From positions 1 through 48,342 of the forward strand of contig CAZFXS010000019.1 in the NCBI GenBank assembly GCA_964523395.1: a stretch of 48,342 nucleotides of DNA, given 5' to 3'. Of this stretch, positions 24,904 to 33,593 are shown piece after piece. The notes under the pieces were generated by a model. It searched no databases and had not been told where the DNA came from. It saw nothing but the letters and a program-made list of their open reading frames with translations. Both the position numbers and the translations under genes were made by a program. This DNA is from JANYJZ01 sp964523395 (GTDB lineage: Bacteria; Bacteroidota; Ignavibacteria; UBA10030; SZUA-254). Each line of letters opens with the position of its first letter. Within the stretch, counting starts at the first letter, position 1.

Positions 24904-25848
24904 ATGTCTGCTTCCCGGTTTTGGATTATTGTATTCCTCATGATAGTTACATTCTGTTCGTTTGCGTTGGCAGGAGGGAAAAGCACGTATGATTTTCTCC
25001 GGAATGATGTCGGCGCGCGGGCCGCGGCAATGGGAGGAAGTTTTATCGCGATGACGAATGATCCCAATATTATTTTTTATAACCCTGCCGGACTGGGGAC
25101 TGTCGACGGAAGAAAGATCTCCGTCGGCTTTTTTAAACATCTGCTCGATATTAACGCAGGCTACGCAAGTGTTGCTACCGAAATTCCCGGACTGGGACAT
25201 GTTGGTGCGGGAGTAGTGTACACGAATTATGGCGAGTTCAAACGGACAGGCGAGGAGGGGCAGGATCTCGGTACGTTTGGAGCGGGAGAATTAGCTCTGA
25301 CTGCCGGGTATGGCGGTACCTTGTCACCCGGATTACTCTATGGCGCAAACGTAACGTTCATTTATTCGTCTATCGGAGAATACAATTCCAGCGGTGCAGC
25401 AGTCGACCTCGGTGTTCAATACGATGCTGTGCCCGGAAGAGTACGCCTTGCCGCAAGTGTGCTGCATCTTGGAACGCAGTTTGATCCGTACGGTGCGACG
25501 AATGAAAGCCTGCCTCTCGATGTCAATATCGGTGCCGCGCTTACCCCGGAACATCTCCCCGCCACGATCATGGTACATTTACATAAACTTAACGAGGATT
25601 ACGAAAGCGTTTCGGATCGATTTAAAGCTTTTTCCGTAGGTACAGAATTTACGCTAAGCCCGAATCTCTTTTTGCGGCTTGGATATAACCATGAACGAAG
25701 ACAGGAACTGAAAGTCGGACAATCATCTGGCCTGGCGGGATTTTCTATCGGTGGAGGAATTATGACAGAAATGTACGGCATTGATTATGCCTTTAATTCC
25801 TACGGAACAATTGGCGCACTGCACAGAATCAGTATAGCGTTTTATTGA
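24904..25848 (+). CDS. porQ: type IX secretion system protein PorQ
   Basis: The 314-residue protein has a signal peptide ending FALAGG and then STYDFLRNDVGARAAAMGGSFIA and NIIFYNPAGL, the PorV/PorQ start. The later HLLDINAGYASVATEIPGLG, VYTNYGEFKRTGEEGQDLGTFGAGE pattern is specific to PorQ rather than PorV. The rest alternates in beta strands and ends in Phe-Tyr, as expected for an outer-membrane barrel of the FadL/PorV class. PorQ works with PorU and PorZ in processing or attaching T9SS cargo. It fits with the sorting-domain proteins in the window. CAGAGG precedes the ATG. Confidence 0.85.
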   Translation: MSASRFWIIVFLMIVTFCSFALAGGKSTYDFLRNDVGARAAAMGGSFIAMTNDPNIIFYNPAGLGTVDGRKISVGFFKHLLDINAGYASVATEIPGLGHVGAGVVYTNYGEFKRTGEEGQDLGTFGAGELALTAGYGGTLSPGLLYGANVTFIYSSIGEYNSSGAAVDLGVQYDAVPGRVRLAASVLHLGTQFDPYGATNESLPLDVNIGAALTPEHLPATIMVHLHKLNEDYESVSDRFKAFSVGTEFTLSPNLFLRLGYNHERRQELKVGQSSGLAGFSIGGGIMTEMYGIDYAFNSYGTIGALHRISIAFY

Positions 25849-25863
25849 ACCGAATGTTGGATC

Positions 25864-26610
25864 TCAATGTTGTACAATTCCTTCCAGCAATGTTTGACTG
25901 AAATAGAACAGTAACATCCCTCCAAATACAATCAATGGCGTTATCCGATTTCCGGATCGATTAATTTCAGGAATTAAGTCGCTTGCGCCTACGTATGTTG
26001 CCGCGCCTGCTGAAAATGCGAAGGCGATTCCAACCGCACTCTGATTAACCTCAGCAATAAGAAATACAGTCATGATACCCAGCATTGTTGCAACCCCGAT
26101 TAGCGCTGATGCGATCAGTGCGGTTTTCTTTGGCTGGTTTGCCGCAAGCATGATTGAGGCAATAGTGAGCCCTTCCGGGAGTTTGTGAAGGAGGATTGCG
26201 ATAAACACAAGCAATCCGATATAAAAGTCATACTGCATCCCTGCTGAAATCGAAAGGCCGTCAAAAAAAGCATGAATGAAAAGTCCGGTAAACGCTGAAA
26301 AACTTGCCGCCCTCGATACCATGACGTCGGAATGCGTTTCTTCTCCGAAGTGAAGGTGGCCGACAATGGTATGCTCAAAGAAGTGCAGTAAGCCGAATCC
26401 GATAACAATATACAGTGAAGCCGGTGCCCCAAGGAGTGAAATGCTTTCCGGAACAAGTTCAAAAAAAACCAAGGCAAGAAGAAAGCCTGCGCTAAGTGCG
26501 ATGAGGTATTCCTGGACTTTCTTTGGCCACTCTTTCCGTAATACGACAAGTGTTCCGCCCAGTATTTCAGCAGCTGCGGCAATTAATCCGAATATAAACG
26601 TTGTGAGCAT
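25864..26610 (-). CDS. ZIP family metal transporter
   Basis: The 248-residue protein has eight predicted membrane segments. It shows ZIP features: LIALSAGFLLALVFFELVPES in helix 2-3, a His-rich loop HFFEHTIVGHLHFGEETHSD, and the metal-site helices FIHAFFDGLSIS and LLHKLPEGLTIAS. ZIP proteins move zinc, iron or other divalent metals into the cytoplasm. It begins 9 nt after the TPR gene and is convergent with porQ. The metal cannot be told. Confidence 0.93.
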   Translation of the reverse strand: MLTTFIFGLIAAAAEILGGTLVVLRKEWPKKVQEYLIALSAGFLLALVFFELVPESISLLGAPASLYIVIGFGLLHFFEHTIVGHLHFGEETHSDVMVSRAASFSAFTGLFIHAFFDGLSISAGMQYDFYIGLLVFIAILLHKLPEGLTIASIMLAANQPKKTALIASALIGVATMLGIMTVFLIAEVNQSAVGIAFAFSAGAATYVGASDLIPEINRSGNRITPLIVFGGMLLFYFSQTLLEGIVQH

Positions 26611-26619
26611 GTTACTGCA

Positions 26620-27831
26620 TCAGCCTTTTTTAAATGGGCTTTTTTTGTACTGTTCAGCCTGTGAATGCGCGTTCTGAAAATTTTTCATTTTCAATACTTT
26701 ATCATATTGCGTGATTGCCAGATCACGTTTTCCCTGGATATCGTAGATCATTCCGATTTTAAGGTTCGCCAGCACCATAAATCCCGTGAATTTTTCCCCA
26801 TCAAGTGACCGTGAAAGCTCATCGCATCGGTATAATTGTTCCAGCGCTTTGTCGTAAGTTTGTGATTCCATTTTGCGAAGTCCGAGATAATATCTGGCTT
26901 CACGCTCCACAGTTGCGTCATATCCCGGATATTTTTTTTCAATTTTATCAATAATAGTACCGAACACATCCTCCATTGCCTGCCAGTTTCCCAAAGCTGC
27001 ATAACATCTTCCGACATACCGATGGAAGAGAACGTTATTTGGGTATTTCATATTGAGCTTCTGCGCGAGCGGGAGGGCTTCCTGGTATTGTTTTTCAAAA
27101 TTGAATAACAGCTGGAGCAGAAAATATGTCGCTTCGGTGTTAGCATAGATTGCTTTTTCAGAAGCCTGTCGCAGTTGTGCAATCCCTTTTGTCTTATCTC
27201 CGGAAGGGAAGAAGAACATGAAAGGTTTCACAAACGGATATTGTTCCGGTATGACGGCAGCGTAATAATTGTAAATACCGATGCCGAACAGAACATCATT
27301 ATTTGTCGGGGCAAGTTTATATGTTTCCTGGACAATCGGTAAGGCATTACGGCCGGCATTCGCAGCTTTAATCCAGTCTTCGCGGTTTCCGTGAAGGCGT
27401 CCCTGGAAACCAAGCGCGCCTCCTTTATAAAACATTGCTGTTACGTCGTTTTCATTCTTGTCAAGGATTTCATCGCAAAGGTCGATGACTTTATCAAGCC
27501 TCGACAGGAAAGCCTCGTCGCGGGAAGCATTGTCGAGATCGGAAACAATTTTCCACCAATCCACCATCGCGAGATAAAAATAACCTGCCGGATGCTGAGG
27601 GTGGGAGGTGATAACCGATTGGAATTCCACAGTGGCACTGTCGAAGGAAAGGTTATAAACATAATCGATGCCCTTATGAATACGGGCATCACTGGCGGGG
27701 TCGTTGATGGTCTGACAAAAACAGGAATCAGATATCCAGTGAATGAGAACCAGTATGAGAACGAGGTACCGGATTCCCGTTGCGACAGGATATCTGACTC
27801 CTGACAAATACAGCGATGAGTGAACGTTCAA
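26620..27831 (-). CDS. secreted tetratricopeptide repeat protein
   Basis: The 403-residue protein has an N-terminal hydrophobic segment (YLVLILVLIHWISDSCFCQ) and then helical repeats. Recognisable TPR units include DSATVEFQSVITSHPQHPAGYFYLAM, QYQEALPLAQKLNMKYPNNVLFHRYVGRC and KRDLAITQYDKVLKM. Between them is a family-specific block (KGGALGFQGRLHGN, LFGIGIYNYYAAVIPEQYPF). Proteins of this form are common in Ignavibacteria and Chlorobi, with no assigned function. It is probably co-transcribed with the ZIP gene. Confidence 0.82.
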   Translation of the reverse strand: MNVHSSLYLSGVRYPVATGIRYLVLILVLIHWISDSCFCQTINDPASDARIHKGIDYVYNLSFDSATVEFQSVITSHPQHPAGYFYLAMVDWWKIVSDLDNASRDEAFLSRLDKVIDLCDEILDKNENDVTAMFYKGGALGFQGRLHGNREDWIKAANAGRNALPIVQETYKLAPTNNDVLFGIGIYNYYAAVIPEQYPFVKPFMFFFPSGDKTKGIAQLRQASEKAIYANTEATYFLLQLLFNFEKQYQEALPLAQKLNMKYPNNVLFHRYVGRCYAALGNWQAMEDVFGTIIDKIEKKYPGYDATVEREARYYLGLRKMESQTYDKALEQLYRCDELSRSLDGEKFTGFMVLANLKIGMIYDIQGKRDLAITQYDKVLKMKNFQNAHSQAEQYKKSPFKKG

Positions 27832-27859
27832 TTGCTGAATGATGGTAGAGACAGAACGT

Positions 27860-28531
27860 TTACTTAATCTGATTTTTCATTGCCGCATCTTTCAGCTTGT
27901 CGTTCGCGAAGATAGCGATTTCGACACGGCGGTTGAGCTGACGGCCATCAGCTGTGGAGTTGGCAGCTACAGGCTGACTTTCTCCATAACCGACCGTAGT
28001 GAATCGTGTTGCGACGACGCCAAGATTTTTTGCATATCCTGACACAGAAGCGGCGCGCTTTTCAGACAGCTGTTGATTATACTCGGCAGATCCTGTCGAA
28101 TCCGTATGTCCTTCAACGATGATGTTGGTATCTTCATACTTATTCAGGATTTTTGCAAGACTTTCAATATTTGTCTTTGCGGTCGGCTGGAGTTCCGAAG
28201 AATTTGTCTGGAAAAGAATTCCGGAATCAAACGTAATCTTAATTCCTTCACCAACACGTTCGATCTTGGCATTCTTGATATCTTTCTGCATTTCCTCGGC
28301 CTGGCGATCCATATAATTGCCAATCAGGGCTCCTGCGGTTCCGCCGATGGCGGCTCCGATAATTGCGCCCGCGGCAGTATTACCGGTAGCTTTACCAATG
28401 AGACCCCCGATAACAGCCCCGGCACCGGCGCCGATTGCACCGCCCTTAACGGTATTGCTTGCGCCGCAGCCCATCGCAATAATTGCCATCGCTAATACGA
28501 GGACAATCAATAGATTAAAATGTTTGTTCAT
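27860..28531 (-). CDS. OmpA-family lipoprotein with glycine-zipper domain
   Basis: The 223-residue protein has a lipobox (IIAMGC), a glycine-zipper region at about residues 30-70 (GGAIGAGAGAVIGGLIG, GAIIGAAIGGTAGALIG) and a C-terminal OmpA domain. The peptidoglycan-binding residues lie in VEGHTDSTGSAEYNQQLSEKRAASV and NRRVEI. It should tether the outer membrane to the cell wall. The YiaD/Pal-like plan is common; this looks like a stand-alone gene. Confidence 0.93.
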   Translation of the reverse strand: MNKHFNLLIVLVLAMAIIAMGCGASNTVKGGAIGAGAGAVIGGLIGKATGNTAAGAIIGAAIGGTAGALIGNYMDRQAEEMQKDIKNAKIERVGEGIKITFDSGILFQTNSSELQPTAKTNIESLAKILNKYEDTNIIVEGHTDSTGSAEYNQQLSEKRAASVSGYAKNLGVVATRFTTVGYGESQPVAANSTADGRQLNRRVEIAIFANDKLKDAAMKNQIK

Positions 28532-28574
28532 AGCAGATCCCCTTAATAATGAATGTTTTAAAAAAGTTGCGGGC

Positions 28575-30050
28575 TTAAGAAAACTTGGATTTAAGATATG
28601 AAACTATGCTCTCACTCGCAACTCGTTCCTGTTGCATACTGTCTCGTTCACGCACGGTAACCGTTTGATCCTGCAATGTTTGTGAATCGACAGTTATACA
28701 AAATGGGGTGCCAATTTCATCCTGCCGGCGGTATCGTCTGCCCACGGCCCCGCTATCGTCATAAAATGCTTTCATGTGCGGACGAAGGTCAGCTTCGATT
28801 TTTTCGGCTATTTCCGGCATGCCATCCCGGTTGACGAGCGGGAAAATGGCTGCTTTTACCGGTGCAAGCTTCGGATGGAAACGCATGACAACACGGGTTT
28901 CCGTTTTTCCATCTGCAGTCGGCGCTTCTTCTTCGGCGTATGCGTTTACGAGAAACGCCATAAATGACCGGCTTGCACCCGCAGATGTTTCGATGATGTA
29001 GGGAGTGAATTTTTCTTTCGTTTCATCATCGAAATACTGCATGGTCTTCCCTGAATATTCCTGGTGGCGTGAGAGGTCAAAATCTGTGCGGTTATGAATC
29101 CCTTCAATCTCACCCCATCCGAAGGGGAATGCGTACTCGATATCATATGCGTCTTTTGCGTAATGCGCGAGTTTATCAGGCGGATGCTGATGCCACTGGA
29201 GTTTTTCCTTTTGCATACCGAGTTTGATGAACCAGTTCATTCGCTGTTCGCGCCAGTATTCAAATGCTTCATCATCCTTTCCGGGCTTGACAAAAAACTG
29301 CATTTCCATCTGTTCGAATTCCCGCGTACGGAAGAGAAAATTCTTTGTATTGATTTCATTACGGAATGCTTTGCCGATCTGAGCTATGCCGAACGGAATC
29401 TTTTGCCGGGATGCCGATTGAACATTGAGAAAGTTCACGAAAATCCCCTGGGCAGTCTCTGGCCGGAGATACACAACGTTGCTCGAATCTTCAACCGGTC
29501 CGACAAACGTTTTAAACATGAGGTTGAACTTGCGGGCTTCGGTAAATGTTCCTTTGTTGCCGCAATTCGGACAACTCAGGGCAGGGAGGATCGAAGCAGG
29601 GGAGGACTCTGCTAGCTTTTTGAATTCTTCAGTGATGAGTTCATCCTTTTGCTGCCCCTGAAACCGTTGAGGATCTATTTCCCTCAACACTTCCTTTTGT
29701 TTTTTGGGAGAGATTTCATCAAATAAAATATCGAGACGGTAACGTGATTTGCATTGTTTGCAGTCGACCATCGGGTCGGTGAAATTCTCAACATGCCCGG
29801 ATGCTTCCCATGTGCGTGGATGCATCAGTATAGCTGCGTCAATGCCTTCGACATTTTTGCGAAGGGTCATCTCGTTCCACCACTCGTTCTTGATATTGCG
29901 TAGGAGTTCAACACCTAACGGGCCGTAATCCCACGCGCCATTAAGTCCGCCGTAAATTTCGCTTGATTGAAAAACAAATCCCCGCCGCTTGCAAAGCGAC
30001 ACGAGCTTTTCCATGAGTTGTGAATCGGTTTTAACTGAAGGTTTCGACAT
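28575..30050 (-). CDS. glyQS: glycyl-tRNA synthetase, alpha2 type
   Basis: The 491-residue protein is the single-chain dimeric class II enzyme. It begins with LVSLCKRRGFVFQSSEIYGGLNGAWDYGPLG. Motif 2 is in IGKAFRNEI, and motif 3 lies near ETSAGASRSFMAFL. Two CxxC pairs (CKQC and CPNC) form a zinc-binding insertion. The C-terminal anticodon-binding domain has KLAPVKAAIFPLVN and GRRYRRQDEIGTPFCITVD. It charges tRNA-Gly. The alpha2 form, rather than alpha2beta2 GlyQ/GlyS, is usual in Bacteroidota and relatives. Confidence 0.97.
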   Translation of the reverse strand: MSKPSVKTDSQLMEKLVSLCKRRGFVFQSSEIYGGLNGAWDYGPLGVELLRNIKNEWWNEMTLRKNVEGIDAAILMHPRTWEASGHVENFTDPMVDCKQCKSRYRLDILFDEISPKKQKEVLREIDPQRFQGQQKDELITEEFKKLAESSPASILPALSCPNCGNKGTFTEARKFNLMFKTFVGPVEDSSNVVYLRPETAQGIFVNFLNVQSASRQKIPFGIAQIGKAFRNEINTKNFLFRTREFEQMEMQFFVKPGKDDEAFEYWREQRMNWFIKLGMQKEKLQWHQHPPDKLAHYAKDAYDIEYAFPFGWGEIEGIHNRTDFDLSRHQEYSGKTMQYFDDETKEKFTPYIIETSAGASRSFMAFLVNAYAEEEAPTADGKTETRVVMRFHPKLAPVKAAIFPLVNRDGMPEIAEKIEADLRPHMKAFYDDSGAVGRRYRRQDEIGTPFCITVDSQTLQDQTVTVRERDSMQQERVASESIVSYLKSKFS

Positions 30051-30089
30051 TATAATTTTATTTTTTGTTGAAGTGCGTTAATACGATGA

Positions 30090-30755
30090 TCAATTGATTT
30101 CAAGTTTATAATTTGTCAGTTCAAATTTTTGCGATAGTATCCAGCCACTGTATTTGGGATATTCAATAAATTCATATACGATCCCAATCCCCGGCACGAA
30201 GCAGTACTTAAAATGGGCTGGCGACTCAGGTGTCGATTCCACAATAATGGTGTGATCATATTGTTTTCCGGCACTTACGAATGGAACATCGACCGCCGTG
30301 ATAGTAACCGAGGTGGAATAGGTTCCTGAGGAATCCCAATCCGAAATTTTCCATGTAGTTCCTTTTTCAATAGGAGTGGCAAGTAATATTATGGACTTCA
30401 TGGGTGCTCCACTCCAGGGCCTGAAGTATCGATTATACGAAACACCATCAACCGTCTCCATTGTCTCCACGCCCATCCAATCATCTACGATATACATTTT
30501 TTTACCATTTGCGGATATTTCCTTAGTTATTCTTCTTCCATATAGAGTTGAGGAACAGGTTGTGTCATAGTAGCAAAAGGTTTTTTGATAAGAGTATGTG
30601 TTTCCCTCTGCTAATGGAATAACATCGCGGACGTCTTGAGGTATCTGATAGATATCAGGCTGGTTTACCGATTGACAACCGTTTATTATGCATATATAAA
30701 AGAAAACTATGCCGAAAGAGGGTAACGTACTATGTACTGGTTCGATCCTTTTCAT
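30090..30755 (-). CDS. hypothetical lipoprotein
   Basis: The 221-residue protein has a lipoprotein signal (FFYICIINGC) and a beta-rich body with repeated aromatic residues (NTYSYQKTFCYYDTTC, YNRYFRPWSG, KGTTWKISDWDSSG). The C-terminal half has FKYCFVPGIGIVYEF, a pattern seen in small secreted proteins of Bacteroidota. The start is fixed by AAAGGAGG 5 nt upstream, although it lies 26 nt inside the preceding gene. I do not recognise the family. It follows an overlapping membrane-anchored gene, so the two may act together. Confidence 0.72.
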   Translation of the reverse strand: MKRIEPVHSTLPSFGIVFFYICIINGCQSVNQPDIYQIPQDVRDVIPLAEGNTYSYQKTFCYYDTTCSSTLYGRRITKEISANGKKMYIVDDWMGVETMETVDGVSYNRYFRPWSGAPMKSIILLATPIEKGTTWKISDWDSSGTYSTSVTITAVDVPFVSAGKQYDHTIIVESTPESPAHFKYCFVPGIGIVYEFIEYPKYSGWILSQKFELTNYKLEIN

Positions 30756-31218
30756 TTTTCCTCCTTTGTAAATCTGACGAGGGTTTCAAAATGATCGTCT
30801 GGACAATATACCCTTCCAGTTCTATATGAATTGTAACCGAATTTTCTTTAAGATTTTCCGATGCGATTGCTCTTCCGTTATACCTTTTCGCCATAGTATT
30901 CAGCATCAGGTTTACCTGCACGGGCAGTAGATCGGTCGGTATTAATATCCTGCGTTCTGTCCGGTTAATCTGGGAATTTGGAATCGGGATTTGCTGTTTC
31001 CGAATCCATTTTTTTTCAATCTGAAAATGGGCGAGTACGGTATCCACTTCATGATCGACATCGGCCACGATTTCTTTCACATCGCGCTGACGCTTTTCCA
31101 CCGGCTTCTCAAGAGTGCTTCTATTCATCAGAAACAGCACGAGCGCCGCGCCGGCAAGCGATATCGAGACTAAGAAACGAAAAATTATGGCTTTATCAAA
31201 CTTTTCTGTGATGTTCAT
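30730..31218 (-). CDS. hypothetical single-pass membrane protein
   Basis: The 162-residue protein has a short cytoplasmic N-terminus, one transmembrane helix (FLVSISLAGAALVLFLM) and a basic, probably periplasmic, domain with a likely coiled segment (KRQRDVKEIVADVDHEVDTVL). I do not recognise the family. Its ATG overlaps the crotonase stop (ATGA), and its 3' end overlaps the downstream lipoprotein gene by 26 nt, so three genes are tightly coupled although crotonase is a cytoplasmic enzyme. Confidence 0.68.
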   Translation of the reverse strand: MNITEKFDKAIIFRFLVSISLAGAALVLFLMNRSTLEKPVEKRQRDVKEIVADVDHEVDTVLAHFQIEKKWIRKQQIPIPNSQINRTERRILIPTDLLPVQVNLMLNTMAKRYNGRAIASENLKENSVTIHIELEGYIVQTIILKPSSDLQRRKNEKDRTST

Positions 31219-31997
31219 TTTCTTGTAAATACCGGCTTTCGTTTTTCCATAAATGCTTTTGTTCCTTCTTTAAAATCCGACGTTGTGCAGCACTCACCGA
31301 AGAGGGAAGCTTCTACGTTCAATCCCTCAGTTAACGATGTTTCCATACTGACATTAATAGCTTTGAGCGCCATACGGATTGCGAGCTGGCCTTTTGTAAG
31401 AATTGTTTTGGCAATTGCTTCAGCGGCAGGAAGAAGCTCTGCCTGCGGAACGACTTTATTGACCAACCCGATGCGTAAAGCTTCCTGGGCATCGATTTGA
31501 TTTCCCGTGAGAATCATTTCAGCCGATCTTCCCGGGCCGATGAGTCGTGTGAGACGCTGAGTCCCGCCATAACCGGGAATGATGCCGAGGTTTACCTCCG
31601 GTTGGCCGAATTTCGCATTCTCTGACGCAATTCTAATATGACACGCAAGCGCGAGCTCGCATCCGCCGCCGAGGGCGAATCCATTGACAGCGGCTATAAC
31701 GGGTTTGCCGAGATGCTGGATGAGATCAAAGACTTCCTGGCCGCCGGAGGCGAACTCTTTTCCGGTTTCGGCATTTAGTGATGTTAATTCGCCGATGTCA
31801 GTCCCGGCAACAAAAGATTTTTCTCCAGCGCCGGTTAAAATAATGACGTCGACCTCTGTGTTGGTCTTGAGAGAGGTAAATACTTCTCTTAGTTCTTGTT
31901 TACATTGGGCGTTCAACGAGTTAAGTTTATCAGGGCGGTTGATAGTAAGAATTGCGAGACGATCATGTGTGGAAAAGATCAATGTTTGATAGTTCAT
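31215..31997 (-). CDS. enoyl-CoA hydratase/isomerase family protein (crotonase)
   Basis: The 260-residue protein is a crotonase. The oxyanion-hole segments are KSFVAGTDIGEL and NGFALGGGCELALACHIRIAS, and FGQPEVNLGIIPGYGGTQRL carries the glutamates of active hydratases. The C-terminus AFMEKRKPVF is usual for the family. It probably hydrates short-chain enoyl-CoA in fatty-acid or amino-acid breakdown; no thiolase or dehydrogenase gene is nearby to fix the pathway. Its stop overlaps the next gene's start. Confidence 0.93.
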   Translation of the reverse strand: MNYQTLIFSTHDRLAILTINRPDKLNSLNAQCKQELREVFTSLKTNTEVDVIILTGAGEKSFVAGTDIGELTSLNAETGKEFASGGQEVFDLIQHLGKPVIAAVNGFALGGGCELALACHIRIASENAKFGQPEVNLGIIPGYGGTQRLTRLIGPGRSAEMILTGNQIDAQEALRIGLVNKVVPQAELLPAAEAIAKTILTKGQLAIRMALKAINVSMETSLTEGLNVEASLFGECCTTSDFKEGTKAFMEKRKPVFTRK

Positions 31998-32031
31998 GAT
32001 TTGATATGAGATTTGTGATGTGCGATGTGTG
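31998..32031. repeat. left flank repeat of the four-helix-bundle gene
   Basis: The words gatttgatatgag, atttgtgatgtg and cgatgtgtg follow one another as degenerate repeats. GATATGAG (32003-32010) and ATTTGTGAT (32011-32019) recur in inverted orientation on the other side of the gene at 32506-32513 and 32476-32484. Confidence 0.6.
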
Positions 32032-32042
32032 TAAAAGATAAA

Positions 32043-32444
32043 TTATGCGTCGTTACGATTAATATATGATGGCAAAACATGAGATGTGTGCACAGCTTGA
32101 ATAAACCTGAACAACATTTTTCCGAGATGATCATATTTTTCTTTAAGTACATCGTATTCTTTTTTATCTTTCAATGACCCGGTTTCGAAGAGAATATTCA
32201 GATGCAGAGAAGTTTCCTCGCAGGATCCAAAAGCTCTATGTAAATACTGGAGATATTCATTTTTGTGTCTTCTTAAGCAGAATCCTTCGACAATGTTTGC
32301 TGGTATTGCTTTTGCAGATCGACGGATTTGACTGCCTTCTTCGTACATTTCATACTTTGGTAGAGAAAGTGAGATAAGATGAATCTTTACAGCAAGTTCC
32401 TTTGAAAGCTCAAAAATCTCTAATTTCTCATAACCCTTGTCCAT
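32043..32444 (-). CDS. four helix bundle protein (23S rRNA IVS / S23 family)
   Basis: The ATG at 32444, with GGGAGG 4 nt upstream, gives 133 residues. The family pattern is clear: YEKLEIFELSKELAVKIHLIS, then EEGSQIRRSAKAIPANIVEGF, KNEYLQYLHRAFGSCEET and a last helix. The family was first found in intervening sequences of 23S rRNA genes, and includes Avd of diversity-generating retroelements. No rRNA and no reverse transcriptase is near. The gene lies between inverted degenerate repeats, which suggests it moves or is maintained as a cassette. Its molecular role is unknown. Confidence 0.92.
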   Translation of the reverse strand: MDKGYEKLEIFELSKELAVKIHLISLSLPKYEMYEEGSQIRRSAKAIPANIVEGFCLRRHKNEYLQYLHRAFGSCEETSLHLNILFETGSLKDKKEYDVLKEKYDHLGKMLFRFIQAVHTSHVLPSYINRNDA

Positions 32445-32473
32445 ATGACCTCCCATACATTTGTAATATTTAT

Positions 32474-32516
32474 GAATCACAAATCACATATCACATGTCG
32501 CATTACTCATATCGCG
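32474..32516. repeat. right flank repeat of the four-helix-bundle gene
   Basis: The segment reads as tandem near-copies of aatcaca and atcacat and ends cattactcatatcgcg. It is the inverted, rearranged counterpart of the words at 31998-32031, sharing an 8-mer and a 9-mer in reverse complement. Confidence 0.6.
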
Positions 32517-32528
32517 TATAGCTCTTTC

Positions 32529-33593
32529 TCACGCCACCTCTACGCGGCTTTGATCTCCAATCATAAACCTGTGTACCAAAGGCTTTCCTACGGCATCTAC
32601 CACTTCTACATCATTGCCGAGAATGCTTCCTTCGATGCGTAATTTAACATTATGAATTTTGCAGTCGCGGAGGATGATGCTGTATTCAACTTCGGCATTT
32701 CGAATGACAGTATTGTTGCCAATCGAGCTGAATGGTCCGATATAACTGTTTTCTATGATGCAATATTTTCCAATAATTGCCGGGCCGCGGACAACGCTGT
32801 TGATGACCTGCGCGCCCTCTTCGAGTATTACTTTTCCCGCGATAGTGGATCCGTTATCGACCTTCCCCTGAATGTTTGGCGTAATATTGTCAAGGATAAG
32901 CCTGTTCGCTTCAAGCAGATCTGATGGCTTTCCGGTATCCTTCCACCAGCCGGTTATTTCGCTGTAACCGACATTGTAACCTTTATCGATCAGATATTGA
33001 TGTGCGTCGGAGATTTCAAGTTCACCGCGGTTGCTTGGTTTTATTTTCTTTACTGCTTCGAAAATATGCCTGTCGTAGATGTAAATTCCCGCGACGGCAA
33101 ACTGGCTCTTCGGTTTTTTCGGTTTTTCTTCCACACGGACAATTCTTCCCCGTTTAATTTCGGGAACGCCGAATCGTTCAGGATCTTTTACTCTTGAAAG
33201 AGTCAGGTGGCAGTTACAGCCGCTTTGTTCAAATTCTTCGATATACCGATTCACGCCTCCGACGACCATGTTATCGCCGAGATAGAAAATGAAATTGTCT
33301 TTACCGATAAACCGTTCGGATATTTTTACCACGTGAGCAAGTCCGAGCGGTGCTTTTTGGGGAATGTAGGTAATCTTCACACCCCATCGCTTCCCATTGC
33401 CGATCGCTTGCTGTACCTCGTTGCTGTCGGAATTGCACACAATGCCGATTTGTTTAATGCCCGCATCAACCGCCGCTTCGATTGCATAATGAAGTATCGG
33501 TTTGTTGGCGATGGGGATAAGATGTTTGTTTTGTGTGTGGGTCAGCGGGCGAAGCCTTGTTCCGCGGCCGCCGCTGGCAATGAGTGCTTTCAT
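32529..33593 (-). CDS. glucose-1-phosphate thymidylyltransferase, long form (RmlA-like)
   Basis: The 354-residue protein has an N-terminal nucleotidyltransferase domain with ASGGRGTRLRPLTHTQNKHLIPIANKPI. The magnesium-site region is FIFYLGDNMV and the substrate loop is in EISDAHQYLIDKGYNV. The C-terminal 110 residues form a left-handed beta helix with hexapeptide turns (GPAIIGKYCIIENSYIGPF, GNNTVIRNAEV). This long form differs from the about 290-residue RmlA and makes dTDP-glucose or a related sugar nucleotide for glycan synthesis. The ATG overlaps the stop of the DUF2520 gene by 4 nt. Confidence 0.88.
   Translation of the reverse strand: MKALIASGGRGTRLRPLTHTQNKHLIPIANKPILHYAIEAAVDAGIKQIGIVCNSDSNEVQQAIGNGKRWGVKITYIPQKAPLGLAHVVKISERFIGKDNFIFYLGDNMVVGGVNRYIEEFEQSGCNCHLTLSRVKDPERFGVPEIKRGRIVRVEEKPKKPKSQFAVAGIYIYDRHIFEAVKKIKPSNRGELEISDAHQYLIDKGYNVGYSEITGWWKDTGKPSDLLEANRLILDNITPNIQGKVDNGSTIAGKVILEEGAQVINSVVRGPAIIGKYCIIENSYIGPFSSIGNNTVIRNAEVEYSIILRDCKIHNVKLRIEGSILGNDVEVVDAVGKPLVHRFMIGDQSRVEVA

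Noticed and set aside
32043..32444. Avd-like protein of a diversity-generating retroelement
   Set aside because: No reverse transcriptase and no template/variable repeat pair could be seen near the gene; the simple four-helix-bundle family is the better call.
31998..32516. CRISPR-like array around the four-helix-bundle gene
   Set aside because: The repeats are degenerate, differ in length and have no regular spacers; no cas gene is present.
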